Assembly (NCBI RefSeq): GCF_000401215.1
Contig: NZ_ASRV01000127.1
Location: 1 to 64,000 of the forward strand
DNA: 64,000 nucleotides
DNA from: Clostridium sartagoforme AAU1
Lineage (GTDB): Bacteria; Bacillota; Clostridia; Clostridiales; Clostridiaceae
Direction of reading: 5' to 3'
How positions within the stretch are numbered: position 1 is the stretch's first letter; every line of letters begins with the position of its first letter. Under the pieces are notes generated by a model, which saw nothing but the letters and a program-made list of their open reading frames with translations, searched no databases and had not been told where the DNA came from. Shown here one piece after another: positions 16,137-25,118 of this stretch. The position numbers and the translations under genes were made by a program.

Positions 16137-17066
16137 TTATCTCCTGTACTCTACAGGCTTGGTCAACTTTATTACAGCTGCTAATGATACAAATATTACA
16201 GTAGTACAAATAGCAAGTATTGCTTTACCAAAACTTGTAAACATCAAAGTCTGGTACCATTCTTTATTTAGAAAATACATTAATGGTATATTTCCTATCA
16301 AAAGAATAGTCATAGTTATAAATTCTTTCATTGGCTCATAAAGAAGATAATCTAGCTCTGCTCCTACTATTCTCATATCTGAAAGCTTAGATACAATAGG
16401 TGTTAAAGTATTTTTCAAATTTTTATCTTCCTGACAGGCAATTACTGCATCTATCCATTCTCTAAATACATCATTATCTATTTTTACTTTCAAACTTTCC
16501 AGTGCCAATTTAATGTTTGAGTTTATAAGCTTTGTTTGTGTCAAAAAGCTTTTAAAAACATCTGAAACTGGTGGATTTATATAAGTTATATTTTCATCTA
16601 CTGCGGTTAATATACTTTCACTTCGCATATAGGATGTAGTTATTACTGAGAGAGCTGTTTCAAGTTCTGCATTAAGCTGCTTTTTAAAAAAGTTTGCTGT
16701 GAACTTTATATACCAGAAAGGTATTAATGCGAATCCTATACCAAGTACTGGAACTAAGAAAAAGTTATTCATAGAAACTGCTATAATTATTCCCATTACA
16801 AATAAGAAAAAAGAAATAACACAAAGACTTGAAAACTTTTCTGTTTTCCCTGTAATCTTTAGTATTTCTTTTGTTTCCATTATGAGAAGTTTTATTCCCT
16901 TAGGCTTTTTCTTATTATTTGCTTCCGTAATCATTGCCTTCATTGATTTTTTCTTTCCCTTAAACTTACCTGCAATTGTTTCTAGAAATTCAAATGGCGA
17001 TAGTTCTAATAATACAAAACTTCCTGCAATAATTCCTAAAAAAGCTATAATCTTTAGCAATGTCAT
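16137..17066 (-). CDS. tadC: TadC-like pilus platform protein
   Basis: This 309-residue protein has an N-terminal helix, two central helices after residue 90, and two C-terminal helices. The cytoplasmic middle matches T2SSF/TadC loosely (LETALSVITTSYMRSESILTAVDENI). It would pair with TadB in the platform. Its start overlaps the end of tadA by 4 bp, so the two are coupled. Confidence 0.7.
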   Translation of the reverse strand: MTLLKIIAFLGIIAGSFVLLELSPFEFLETIAGKFKGKKKSMKAMITEANNKKKPKGIKLLIMETKEILKITGKTEKFSSLCVISFFLFVMGIIIAVSMNNFFLVPVLGIGFALIPFWYIKFTANFFKKQLNAELETALSVITTSYMRSESILTAVDENITYINPPVSDVFKSFLTQTKLINSNIKLALESLKVKIDNDVFREWIDAVIACQEDKNLKNTLTPIVSKLSDMRIVGAELDYLLYEPMKEFITMTILLIGNIPLMYFLNKEWYQTLMFTSFGKAILAICTTVIFVSLAAVIKLTKPVEYRR

Positions 17067-18427
17067 TTTGATTCACCTTCTTCTACTTTTGTTTTAGTAA
17101 TAATACTTTCAAGCACATTTAATGGCATACCATTTTCAAGAAGTCTTTTTTGTAAACTGCTTGATATGTTACCTACTTTTTCGTAATCTCCTATTATTTT
17201 TAGCTTTCCACTTACCACTTTATTTTCTTTAATGTTATAACGAAAAAGAGTATGAATTTGTCTTTTACCATTAGGCATTATTTCACACTCTGTTATTTCC
17301 ATTATTTTTCTTGAATTATCTTCGAGCTTTTTTGTAAATAGAACAATTGGAAAAGCTTCTGTAACCAAAGAATATAATGTATCGTCATTTATATCATATT
17401 TCATTTTACATAAGGTCATCATACGAAAATAAGTAGCTTCACAGGAATTTGCATGAGTAGTAGTTATTACAGCATGTCCAGTTCTTGCTGCTTCCTGAGC
17501 TGAAAAAGATTCTTCACCCTTCATTTCTGCTACACATATATAGTCAGGGTTAAAGGTCAAAGCACTTTCTAAAAGTTTTTCCTGATCTATATTTTGACTT
17601 TTATCTTCACTATATCTTGTTACTGTATGAACAACATTATTTATAACATTTCCACTTTCATCAGTCTTTACAAGATCAAATTCTCTTGTGCCATTTTCTA
17701 TAGTAAATATTCTTTTATCATCTGGAATAGTTGATAATAACCAGCTCATTAAAGTTGTTTTTCCTGAAGATGTAGCACCTGTAGCACACATACTTATGCC
17801 ATATCTTAAACATATGCTTAAAAAATCAAGCATTTCTCCTGTGGCTGTGCCATTATTAACAAAATCCTCTTTTGATAATTTCTGTGGATTTACTATACGA
17901 ATAGATGCAGAAACTCCTTTATCATCATCTATTACTCCAGTTCCAAATACAGTTATTCTTATTTTATTTGATAAATGACCTCTTACTATTGGTTGTGAAT
18001 TATCTAAAATCATTCCTGACTTATGAAGCAATCTCCTTAATACGTCTATAGCATGTTCAGGAGAATTAAATTTATCTTCTGTTGGCAGTATATCTCCATT
18101 AGTATAGGTTATTTTTATGTCCTGCCATTGGTTTATATTTATTTCTTCTACATCTTTTCTAAATAAATATTTTGTAAGGAATGAGAACTCAACCATTTCA
18201 GAATATAGCTTTTCTATTAATTCATCAAAGGATAATCCTTCAACTCCTAAAGAATTATCTAAAATGTATTTTGATATATAAGAATTTATCTGTTCTTTTT
18301 GCTCTTCTGGATTATCTGAGATGAGCATAGAATATTTGCTAGAAATATATTCTTGAGCTTCTTGTAATATTGTTTGAAACTCTTTTTTATTTTTTCCTGT
18401 ATTAAAAAATAATGCTGCATTGTTCAC
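17063..18427 (-). CDS. tadA: TadA/CpaF-family secretion ATPase
   Basis: This 454-residue hexameric ATPase belongs to the GspE/VirB11 superfamily, CpaF branch. It shows the N-terminal domain (EVEEININQWQDI-like), Walker A CATGATSSGKTT (residues about 214-225), Asp box TIENGTREFDL, Walker B with EMKGEESF, and His box AVITTTHANS (about 320). The start is GTG with GGAGCTAAGTA before it. It should drive assembly of the Tad-like pilus. It may also act as a VirB11 equivalent, which Gram-positive transfer systems normally lack. Confidence 0.9.
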   Translation of the reverse strand: MNNAALFFNTGKNKKEFQTILQEAQEYISSKYSMLISDNPEEQKEQINSYISKYILDNSLGVEGLSFDELIEKLYSEMVEFSFLTKYLFRKDVEEININQWQDIKITYTNGDILPTEDKFNSPEHAIDVLRRLLHKSGMILDNSQPIVRGHLSNKIRITVFGTGVIDDDKGVSASIRIVNPQKLSKEDFVNNGTATGEMLDFLSICLRYGISMCATGATSSGKTTLMSWLLSTIPDDKRIFTIENGTREFDLVKTDESGNVINNVVHTVTRYSEDKSQNIDQEKLLESALTFNPDYICVAEMKGEESFSAQEAARTGHAVITTTHANSCEATYFRMMTLCKMKYDINDDTLYSLVTEAFPIVLFTKKLEDNSRKIMEITECEIMPNGKRQIHTLFRYNIKENKVVSGKLKIIGDYEKVGNISSSLQKRLLENGMPLNVLESIITKTKVEEGESK

Positions 18428-19284
18428 TACTTAGCTCCTCCTTTCCCATACGCAATTACTTTTTTAAATAATGAGATTTTCTCTTCATTCATTTTTGCTT
18501 TTCTAACTATTGGTGCTTTTTCTCTACTGATTTTTTCAGATGTTTCTCCCATAAGAAATGAAGCTAACCTTCTTATAGCTTCTTTATATTCTTGGCTATC
18601 CTTAGAATTCAAATCATTAAATAGTTCTCTGCTTAAAAATTTATTTTCTAGTTCTTCTACAAAAGGAAGTTCGTAGCTTATACCTTTATATAACTCTTTT
18701 ATCTGCTCTACAGGCTCATTTACTTTCATATTTGATAAAACCTTTATATGCTTATCTAAGTTAAATTTTCTGTCTGCAAGAAGTGGCAAATAGGAATTGA
18801 AATAAGAAACTGCTTTTAAATTACTGCTACAAAATCTTACTACACTATCTGCCATTTCAAGAGATACTGCCGATAATATGTCGTAAGCAAAAACACTTGA
18901 ACAATCTATAACAACATAATCTGCTAAATGCCTTAAAAGTATTAAAAAATCTACTGCTCTTTCCTTTGAGTATTCAGCATAAGTAAATATGTTTTCTCCT
19001 TGTGTATATCCTAATAAGCTTATATACTTGTTTTTATCTAAGGTAATGCATTTTGAAAGTATGGTTTCTTGGTTAATCTCTGGTGCTGAAAGAATACTTC
19101 CAAGGGATTTTTCTTCACCTTTTACACTTGGTAGCAATGTCATAATCATAGGAGAAAATATATCGCAAAATACCAATATTACATTTTTCTTCTTTAAAGA
19201 TATTTCTTTCGCTATTCTTATAGCTCCAGTGGTTTTACCACTGGATGGATTCCCCCATACTGCAATAATTTGATTATTTTTCAT
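18427..19284 (-). CDS. TadZ/CpaE-like ParA-family ATPase
   Basis: This 285-residue P-loop protein starts IIAVWGNPSSGKTTGAIRIAKEIS, a Walker A with the invariant GKT, followed by ILVFCD and DYVVIDCSSVF (Walker B). In Tad systems TadZ marks the pole or assembly site for the pilus. Its 3' end touches the tadA start, and its 5' end overlaps the cpaB-like gene by 11 bp. Confidence 0.75.
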   Translation of the reverse strand: MKNNQIIAVWGNPSSGKTTGAIRIAKEISLKKKNVILVFCDIFSPMIMTLLPSVKGEEKSLGSILSAPEINQETILSKCITLDKNKYISLLGYTQGENIFTYAEYSKERAVDFLILLRHLADYVVIDCSSVFAYDILSAVSLEMADSVVRFCSSNLKAVSYFNSYLPLLADRKFNLDKHIKVLSNMKVNEPVEQIKELYKGISYELPFVEELENKFLSRELFNDLNSKDSQEYKEAIRRLASFLMGETSEKISREKAPIVRKAKMNEEKISLFKKVIAYGKGGAK

Positions 19285-20089
19285 TCACATTTGCCCCCTG
19301 ACCTAAGGATTTATCTAAAGTATTACCACTTGTCTTATTGTCTGTTTTTTCATTAAAAATATTATTCTGTGCATCTAAAAACTTTTGGGCATTTTCTTCT
19401 GTTCCTCTATAGACTAAGGATACATAAATTTTACTTTGATTTTCTAATTTAGCAAGGAGTTTAGCTTGAACTTTATTTACTAAAAGTGTAACTGTTGATG
19501 GCAGTTGATTTTCTGTATCATTACTGTTATCCTTGTTATTCTTGTTATTTTGTGAGTAAACATTATCTGAACCTTTGCTTGTAGTTACTGCCAATACCTT
19601 AACATATTGAAGCTCATTTGGTACTATAGTTTCTCTTAAATCACCATAATCAGAAGCAATTATAGAAATAATATCTCCTGCCTGAAGCTTACCTGAAAGT
19701 CCAGCTGCAAAACTCTTTATTGTTATAGAAATAGCTTCGCTATTACCATCAAGACTATAAAGATATTTATTTTCTGCTAATGGACTACTGGAAACTTTAC
19801 TGTTTAAAATATAGTCACCTTTACTTAAATCTGCTGTAGCATATTTTCCTACAACACTTTCTTTATCTCTTAATACATCCTTCGGCAGATTATATCCACC
19901 TATTTCAACAGTTTCAAGCTTATCTGAACTTATGATATCTCCCTTTGAAACATCTTTTGCTATTCTTATAATCTTAACCTTTGATTGTAAGGCGTTGTTA
20001 TATAATGGAGTAACAGCAAAGCATATGATAAGTGATAGTATAATTGATGAAAGTCCTACAATAGTTCTATTTTTTAATAAATTTTTCAT
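19274..20089 (-). CDS. cpaB: CpaB/RcpC-like SAF-domain protein
   Basis: The start at 20089 follows AAGGAGGCATTTCAAA. An N-terminal membrane helix is followed by a SAF domain (IRIAKDVSKGDIISSDKLETVEIGGYNLP) and a RcpC-like domain (SLDGNSEAISITIKSFAAGLSGKLQAGDIISIIAS). RcpC/CpaB proteins bind the wall and help guide Flp pili. The C-terminus is Asn/Asp/Lys-rich. Confidence 0.82.
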   Translation of the reverse strand: MKNLLKNRTIVGLSSIILSLIICFAVTPLYNNALQSKVKIIRIAKDVSKGDIISSDKLETVEIGGYNLPKDVLRDKESVVGKYATADLSKGDYILNSKVSSSPLAENKYLYSLDGNSEAISITIKSFAAGLSGKLQAGDIISIIASDYGDLRETIVPNELQYVKVLAVTTSKGSDNVYSQNNKNNKDNSNDTENQLPSTVTLLVNKVQAKLLAKLENQSKIYVSLVYRGTEENAQKFLDAQNNIFNEKTDNKTSGNTLDKSLGQGANVNEK

Positions 20090-20103
20090 TTTGAAATGCC
20101 TCC

Positions 20104-20547
20104 TTAAAATAATAAATAAGTTAAAAAGCACCCTATTGAAAGATACGGTGCAAGTGGGAATGATATTTCTTTATCCTTATTTTTAATTTTGTAATAAGCT
20201 ATGTTAATTAATACAGCAAGTGTAAGTCCAATAAAACTTCCGATAAAGCCTCCTTTCAGTCCCAAAAAAAGTCCATTAGCAGCCATAAATTTAATATCAC
20301 CGCCTCCTATTCCATCACCTTTTATAAATGCAGTTATTAAAAATGGTATTGGAACAATTAAAAATCCTAAAATAGAGTTAAAAGAATTTAAACTGCATAA
20401 ACTCAGAAGTATTATAAGTACATGAACCTTATCTGGAATTATCTTATTTCTAATATCTACAATACTTGCATAAGTTAAAATTAAGGCATAAAAAAAGCCT
20501 CTCAAAACAATCAAATTCCAAAAGGCTATTTTAAATGCATCCTTCAT
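20104..20547 (-). CDS. prepilin peptidase (A24 family, TadV/CpaA-like)
   Basis: This 147-residue polytopic membrane protease carries the two catalytic aspartates: Asp31 in ASIVDIRNKIIPD and Asp84 in GIGGGDIKFMAA. It lacks the methylase domain, as in TadV/CpaA. It would remove the leader peptides of the pilin-like proteins of this locus. It overlaps the VirB3-like gene by 4 bp. Confidence 0.92.
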   Translation of the reverse strand: MKDAFKIAFWNLIVLRGFFYALILTYASIVDIRNKIIPDKVHVLIILLSLCSLNSFNSILGFLIVPIPFLITAFIKGDGIGGGDIKFMAANGLFLGLKGGFIGSFIGLTLAVLINIAYYKIKNKDKEISFPLAPYLSIGCFLTYLLF

Positions 20548-20879
20548 CTTTTATCTATCCCCCATTCATCTAAATATTTGTACCTATAAATCTTCTGAGA
20601 TTTATAGAACTTAACCATAAATTTCATCTGATCTACAACTGAAATATTTGTTTGATCTTTTGTTAGCATCATCACTGAACCTGCTATTGAAGACAAAATA
20701 AATACTACACAAAATGCTGTACTCTTTGAAATAAAATATATTACTGCATCTATAATTGCTGAAACTAAAGACGCAATTATGGCTTTTAAAAGTTCCTCCT
20801 TCCCAAAGCCATCAAAAATCTCTGTTCTAGTTTTTAATCCAAGTGGAATATATAAAGTTTCTTTTTCTTCTAGTTCCAT
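20544..20879 (-). CDS. PrgI/VirB3-like membrane protein
   Basis: This protein of about 111 residues has two adjacent membrane helices (IIASLVSAIIDAVIYFI and AFCVVFILSSIAGSVMML), then a C-terminal VDQMKFMVKFYKSQKIYRYKYLDEW. This is the layout of PrgI/VirB3 proteins, which sit beside VirB4 in the transfer channel. A GTG three codons upstream is a possible start. Confidence 0.65.
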   Translation of the reverse strand: MELEEKETLYIPLGLKTRTEIFDGFGKEELLKAIIASLVSAIIDAVIYFISKSTAFCVVFILSSIAGSVMMLTKDQTNISVVDQMKFMVKFYKSQKIYRYKYLDEWGIDKR

Positions 20880-20898
20880 TAAACTCACTTCTTTCTAT

Positions 20899-21108
20899 TC
20901 AAGAATAATATCCTAATATTAATTCTTTAATCTGCCATATGCTTTCAGCTAGAATGTAGAAAAGCACTGTATTCTTAGCTCTTCTCTTATACATAGAAAA
21001 CTCTTCCTCAGAAGTTCCCATTTTTATAAAACAATAAATAATCCTTAGTACCGCACCAGCTCTTATTAGCATAATGAAAGCATCTGCCATTTCTTTAATT
21101 AAATCCAC
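20899..21108 (-). CDS. small membrane protein of the transfer operon (69 aa)
   Basis: The gene starts at GTG after AGGAGCTTTTAAATA. Its 69 residues hold two moderately hydrophobic helices separated by a charged loop (SEEEFSMYKRRAK). It lies between the VirB6- and VirB3-like genes, touching the former. I know no family name; a role in the channel is likely only by position. Confidence 0.6.
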   Translation of the reverse strand: MDLIKEMADAFIMLIRAGAVLRIIYCFIKMGTSEEEFSMYKRRAKNTVLFYILAESIWQIKELILGYYS

Positions 21109-21941
21109 TATTTAAAAGCTCCTTTCGCTATCTGTACCAATCTTACGGATTGATATATGGTTCCCATAACTCCTGAACCTTGACCACCAGATATAATAAT
21201 AAATTCTTGAAGGAACCTAGGTGTTTTAATTGCAAGTATCAAAGCTGCTATTCCCCAAAACACATGTGTATTTAGCATTAATGCAACTCCTGCTTTTGCT
21301 AGTACTATTTGAACCATAACTGCAATGGTTGATTGAAAAAACTTCTGTATATAAGTTCTAAAAACACCTCTATCTGCATCTAACATTCCAACACAAGCTA
21401 ATGGAAGTCCTATACGTAATATTAATATTTCCATACCTCTCATTAAAAATTGAAGATATAGTAAGAAAAAGCATATGAAAAATATCAAAGATACGATAGC
21501 AGTAAATAGACCAGCACTTGATATACCTGTGATTACTGCTGAAAAATCTGTTTTCATTCCTTTGCTTATCAAATTAATGACTTTATTGGTTAAATCCTCA
21601 ACTACAGTAGTTAACCACAGATATAATGTTGGGAAACTTACAGCTATTGCAAGAGCTTTAAAAAATCCTGTAAGAAAAACTAAAGGGTCAGCATCTGCAT
21701 CCCCTTCTGTCCATAATATATACTGTTCAAAGCCTTTCTTTAAGAACTTTAGAACTATAAGTGAGATTCCAAATCCTAAGAAAATATTAAATACCTCTGT
21801 AAATCCATTAGTTCCTATTAAAGTATCCATATATCTTTCTGCGTGAAGAGCTATTGGTACAAGATCATTTAAAAGTGAGTTTACATATACCAAACAACCA
21901 CTAAGAATAGCTGCTATAAGCATTACAAACAAGGCTTCCAA
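21108..21941 (-). CDS. VirB6/TrbL-like polytopic channel protein
   Basis: This 277-residue protein has six to seven hydrophobic helices, with the TrbL-type central segment MEILILRIGLPLACVGMLDADRGVFRTYIQKFFQSTIAVMVQI. It would form the inner membrane pore for DNA transfer. The start codon is TTG with AATGGAGGTGAG before it. A 12-bp-stem hairpin separates it from the pilin-like genes upstream. Confidence 0.8.
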   Translation of the reverse strand: MEALFVMLIAAILSGCLVYVNSLLNDLVPIALHAERYMDTLIGTNGFTEVFNIFLGFGISLIVLKFLKKGFEQYILWTEGDADADPLVFLTGFFKALAIAVSFPTLYLWLTTVVEDLTNKVINLISKGMKTDFSAVITGISSAGLFTAIVSLIFFICFFLLYLQFLMRGMEILILRIGLPLACVGMLDADRGVFRTYIQKFFQSTIAVMVQIVLAKAGVALMLNTHVFWGIAALILAIKTPRFLQEFIIISGGQGSGVMGTIYQSVRLVQIAKGAFK

Positions 21942-21960
21942 AAATACTCACCTCCATTTT

Positions 21961-21994
21961 TTAAGGCTTGCGGTTAAAATATCGCAAGCCTTAA
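21961..21994. promoter_or_regulatory. 12-bp-stem hairpin between pilin genes and VirB6-like gene
   Basis: The perfect stem TTAAGGCTTGCG/CGCAAGCCTTAA has a 10-base loop. On the transcribed (minus) strand no T-run follows, so it is not a simple terminator. It could protect the upstream pilin mRNA 3' end or be a processing site that makes pilin mRNA more abundant than the rest. Confidence 0.6.
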
Positions 21995-22027
21995 TAGAAA
22001 TTTATTTTTCTGTATATTCATCAATTG

Positions 22028-22258
22028 TTAACCTTTAAAATTGAACATTTCAGTTATTCTTTGAGTTAAAGTTGGCAATACAGTATCTTTAAATAAAAGA
22101 TATAAGCCTGAAAGCACCAGTGCCCCAATTACTACTGACATAAGTATTTTTACTGCTGTGTCAACAAAGCCTTCTCCACTCTTGCTTTTTAAAACTTGCT
22201 TTATTGAATTAACCTTATTTATTGATCTTATTTGCATTATTAACATTAAATTTTTCAT
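22028..22258 (-). CDS. small pilin-like protein, copy 2 (DUF6133-like)
   Basis: The ATG at 22258 follows TTGGAGGAATGTTCA and gives exactly 76 residues. A basic leader of about 27 residues ends KSKSGEGFVDT, then a hydrophobic helix and a short tail ending TEMFNFKG. It is a tandem copy of the next gene: their last 50 residues are almost identical. The leader-GEGFVDT-helix pattern matches the DUF4320 pilin-like protein at 14.4 kb, so the A24 peptidase probably processes it into a major pilin. Confidence 0.7.
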   Translation of the reverse strand: MKNLMLIMQIRSINKVNSIKQVLKSKSGEGFVDTAVKILMSVVIGALVLSGLYLLFKDTVLPTLTQRITEMFNFKG

Positions 22259-22288
22259 TGAACATTCCTCCAAAATTATATTCTACAA

Positions 22289-22519
22289 TTAGCCTTTAAA
22301 ATTAAACATTTCAGTTATTCTTTGTACTAAAGTTGGTAATACAGTATCTTTAAATAAAAGATATAACCCTGAAAGCACCAGTGCCCCGATTACTACTGAC
22401 ATAAGTATTTTTACTGCTGTGTCAACAAAACCTTCTCCACTTTTACTTTTTAAAGCTCCCTTTACTGAATTCATCTTATTTACCATATTCCTTTGTGTGC
22501 TTAATACTAATTTTCTCAT
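22289..22519 (-). CDS. small pilin-like protein, copy 1 (DUF6133-like)
   Basis: The ATG at 22519 follows ACGGAGGTATCAGTA; the product is 76 residues, the same as its neighbour. After residue 27 it reads SKSGEGFVDTAVKILMSV, differing from copy 2 only at one or two positions through the tail (TLVQ in place of TLTQ). The N-terminal leaders differ much more. This pattern suggests tandem duplication with conversion of the mature part. It is a probable major pilin subunit. Confidence 0.7.
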   Translation of the reverse strand: MRKLVLSTQRNMVNKMNSVKGALKSKSGEGFVDTAVKILMSVVIGALVLSGLYLLFKDTVLPTLVQRITEMFNFKG

Positions 22520-22538
22520 TACTGATACCTCCGTTAAT

Positions 22539-22889
22539 TTATTTATAATATCCAATTATCAAATTTAAAGTAGCTGAAGCTATAACCGCTCCAATACATG
22601 AAACTATAGCAACAACAATTCTGTTGTTCCATTTCTTTTGATCCATTTCATCAGCAGCACTTCTTCTTATAAAAAAATATATAATTAGAACTCCTGCCGC
22701 AACTGGTGAAAGAATCATCAGCCAAGTAGTTGCATCATTAATAAGTTTTTCTGTCCCTTTTGCTAAATTACTATCTCCTATACCTTCTGCATAAGCTGTT
22801 GTACTATTCATAAGCAGAAAATACATAGATGTAGCAATTAAGCAAATCTTTTCTTTAAGATTTTTGATCTTACTTTTAATTTTCCTCAT
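22539..22889 (-). CDS. VirB2-like pilin/channel subunit
   Basis: The ATG at 22889 follows CAGGAGGACTTTATA. A long signal peptide (to about residue 35, ending TTAYAEG) is followed by two membrane helices (WLMILSPVAAGVLIIYFFI and IVVAIVSCIGAVIASATLNLIIGYY). This is the layout of VirB2/TrbC-like conjugative subunits (the Maff2 or Mbov_0395 type). Its presence beside a Tad-like pilin pair means the element encodes two kinds of pilin. Confidence 0.75.
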   Translation of the reverse strand: MRKIKSKIKNLKEKICLIATSMYFLLMNSTTAYAEGIGDSNLAKGTEKLINDATTWLMILSPVAAGVLIIYFFIRRSAADEMDQKKWNNRIVVAIVSCIGAVIASATLNLIIGYYK

Positions 22890-25038
22890 TATAAAGTCCT
22901 CCTGAATTCTTACTTTCCTCATAGAAATATCCTGATTGAACCTTTGAAAATTGTGATTTCATTTCTCTTTGGGTATTCTTTATTAAATTCAGTTCTTCAT
23001 TTGCTGCATAATAAAGCCATATACCCCATAAGTCCATATCAAGCATAGTGATGTTTCTCGCTATTCTTCTACCCTGTCTTAATTCTCTAACCTTTCTGTT
23101 ATGTTCCTTATCTCCAAGTCCAAACATTTTATTGAAATTCCAAGCTGCTAAATCTGGTGAATACATAATTGAAGGATTATTTCTTGAAGTAATTAAACTG
23201 TAAGGTCTTGAAATTTTTCTTATTTCATCTGCTGCAAGTAAGGCCCTATGAGTTAAATTAATACTTTGTGAACTAGATGGAGTAGAAAATTTTGCATGAG
23301 ATGAACTTAAAGAATAAGTAGACACTGTATAATTCCCAAGTTTTTTTGATATTTCCTCAAGAGTTTCAATATCATCTGCCTGTAGGTAAATCCAATTTTC
23401 ACAGTTTCCTTTAATGGTTTTAGCCACCTCCTTTCCATACTTTTCATCAAGCTGAGCAAAACTCTGTAGAAATAAATTAAACCTGATCCCTCTTCCACCA
23501 CCAACGGTAAGCTTATTAGAGAAATCAGGTATTTTAGCAAAGTTTCCAAATTCATCAAGTAAGAAGTTAACTCTATTTTTTAATCTACCACCTCTTTCAT
23601 CTGCGCTTTTAACTAGCTCTGCATAGTGTTGTGAAACAAAAAGGCTTGCTAAAGAGTAATAAGTAGTTTTCTCATCTGGAAGTATTATGAATATAGCTCT
23701 TTTTTTACTTCCAGTTTCTTTTGGATTATATTCACTTAGATTTGTCATTGAATTAATTAATGGATTTGTAAAAAGTCTTAGAGTTGTAAGCGCTGCTGTG
23801 TAAAAGCTTCCTCTTGTTTTACTTGGAGCTACCTCAGATATAGCAAGGAGTGCTTTTGCAGGATGAGATGCATTTAGCTTTTTAACATATTCTATAATTG
23901 GCATAGTTGTCCCAACCATTTTACACATCTCACTTATGAAATAATAAACATTGGTCATATTTTGATATTTTCTATTGTTACCTTCCTTGTTGTCATAAAC
24001 TACACTCATTATGCTGCTTGCAATAATTGAAGCTTCTCCATCAGTCCATATCCTCTCGCCTTTAGCTTCACCTACAAGCTGCGATGTTAAGTCCCAGGTT
24101 GCATCAATAGCTCTTGCAATATCATTATTATCTATAGCATCAATTACAGGCTGAAGAAAATTATATCTGCTACTTTTCTGTGGATTTTTAAAATCAATAG
24201 CTATAATCTCATATCCCAATCTTTCTAAATAAGGATAAGTGTATTCGTAAAGCTCACCCTTAGGATCACTTAAAACCATGCTTTCACCTGATAGTGCAAT
24301 AATCCCTATGCTTTGCAGCACTATAGTCCTTGTTTTTCCTGAACGTGTAGCTCCAATGCATAATGTGTGGACATCATCTCCTATATAATATATTTTTTCA
24401 CTTCCCTTCTGCTTTTTATAGCCTAAGACTACCCCACCCTGCGATAAAAGAATTTTGTCTGATTGTACTGAACCTGCTGCGGTTTTATCTTTCCTTTGAA
24501 TATTTCCTTTCTGTTCTTCCACTGCAAGTTCTTCTTGTGCTTCTTTACCTTTTTCTTGTTCTTTTTCATTTTCATTGTTTACTTCACACCTTTCATTAAT
24601 TTCTTTTAAATCATCGTATCCTTGTTCTATTAATGCCTTTACCCTGCTGTCATCTGTATTTAGAATAAAGCTATCAAAAGCTGAATCCTTCTCATTTTCT
24701 GCAAGCCACTCAGCAGAACCAAATTGCTTTTGACCTGCTGGCACTGGTGTTGAAATTTTAGGAGTTATCTCCCTTAACTCACTCTGATACGGCTTATCAT
24801 TGGCAAAATAATAAAATATTGAAAATAGAATATTAAATCCATTAAGGCATAAAAAAAGCATCAAGTGCTGTTTACTTGACGCTATACTCTGGATACAAGT
24901 TATTAAGTTTGGAATTTTTAGTATTGTCATTTGCTTTGAAAGCAGCTGATGAACTATAGTTGAAAAATAAATGTTTAGAAAAAGCCCACTCAATAGGATG
25001 AGCAGACTTATAATAAGCTTTTTGGTTTTATATTTCAT
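22876..25038 (-). CDS. VirD4/TraG coupling protein
   Basis: The 720-residue type IV coupling protein has two N-terminal membrane helices (about 8-28 and 58-80). A Glu/Lys-rich linker follows, then the motor domain with Walker A GATRSGKTRTI (about 229-239), VLSDPKGELYEYT and Walker B NFLLDEFGNFAKIP (about 491-504). It would recruit the relaxase-DNA complex to the channel. It overlaps the VirB2-like gene start by 14 bp. The C-terminal tail is short. Confidence 0.95.
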   Translation of the reverse strand: MKYKTKKLIISLLILLSGLFLNIYFSTIVHQLLSKQMTILKIPNLITCIQSIASSKQHLMLFLCLNGFNILFSIFYYFANDKPYQSELREITPKISTPVPAGQKQFGSAEWLAENEKDSAFDSFILNTDDSRVKALIEQGYDDLKEINERCEVNNENEKEQEKGKEAQEELAVEEQKGNIQRKDKTAAGSVQSDKILLSQGGVVLGYKKQKGSEKIYYIGDDVHTLCIGATRSGKTRTIVLQSIGIIALSGESMVLSDPKGELYEYTYPYLERLGYEIIAIDFKNPQKSSRYNFLQPVIDAIDNNDIARAIDATWDLTSQLVGEAKGERIWTDGEASIIASSIMSVVYDNKEGNNRKYQNMTNVYYFISEMCKMVGTTMPIIEYVKKLNASHPAKALLAISEVAPSKTRGSFYTAALTTLRLFTNPLINSMTNLSEYNPKETGSKKRAIFIILPDEKTTYYSLASLFVSQHYAELVKSADERGGRLKNRVNFLLDEFGNFAKIPDFSNKLTVGGGRGIRFNLFLQSFAQLDEKYGKEVAKTIKGNCENWIYLQADDIETLEEISKKLGNYTVSTYSLSSSHAKFSTPSSSQSINLTHRALLAADEIRKISRPYSLITSRNNPSIMYSPDLAAWNFNKMFGLGDKEHNRKVRELRQGRRIARNITMLDMDLWGIWLYYAANEELNLIKNTQREMKSQFSKVQSGYFYEESKNSGGLYNEEN

Positions 25039-25118
25039 TGGGCAATTCTCCTTTGTTAATTGAATTTTGTGGATAAAAATAAGACCTACAATTAGATAGA
25101 TCTTGTTCTTATGTATAA

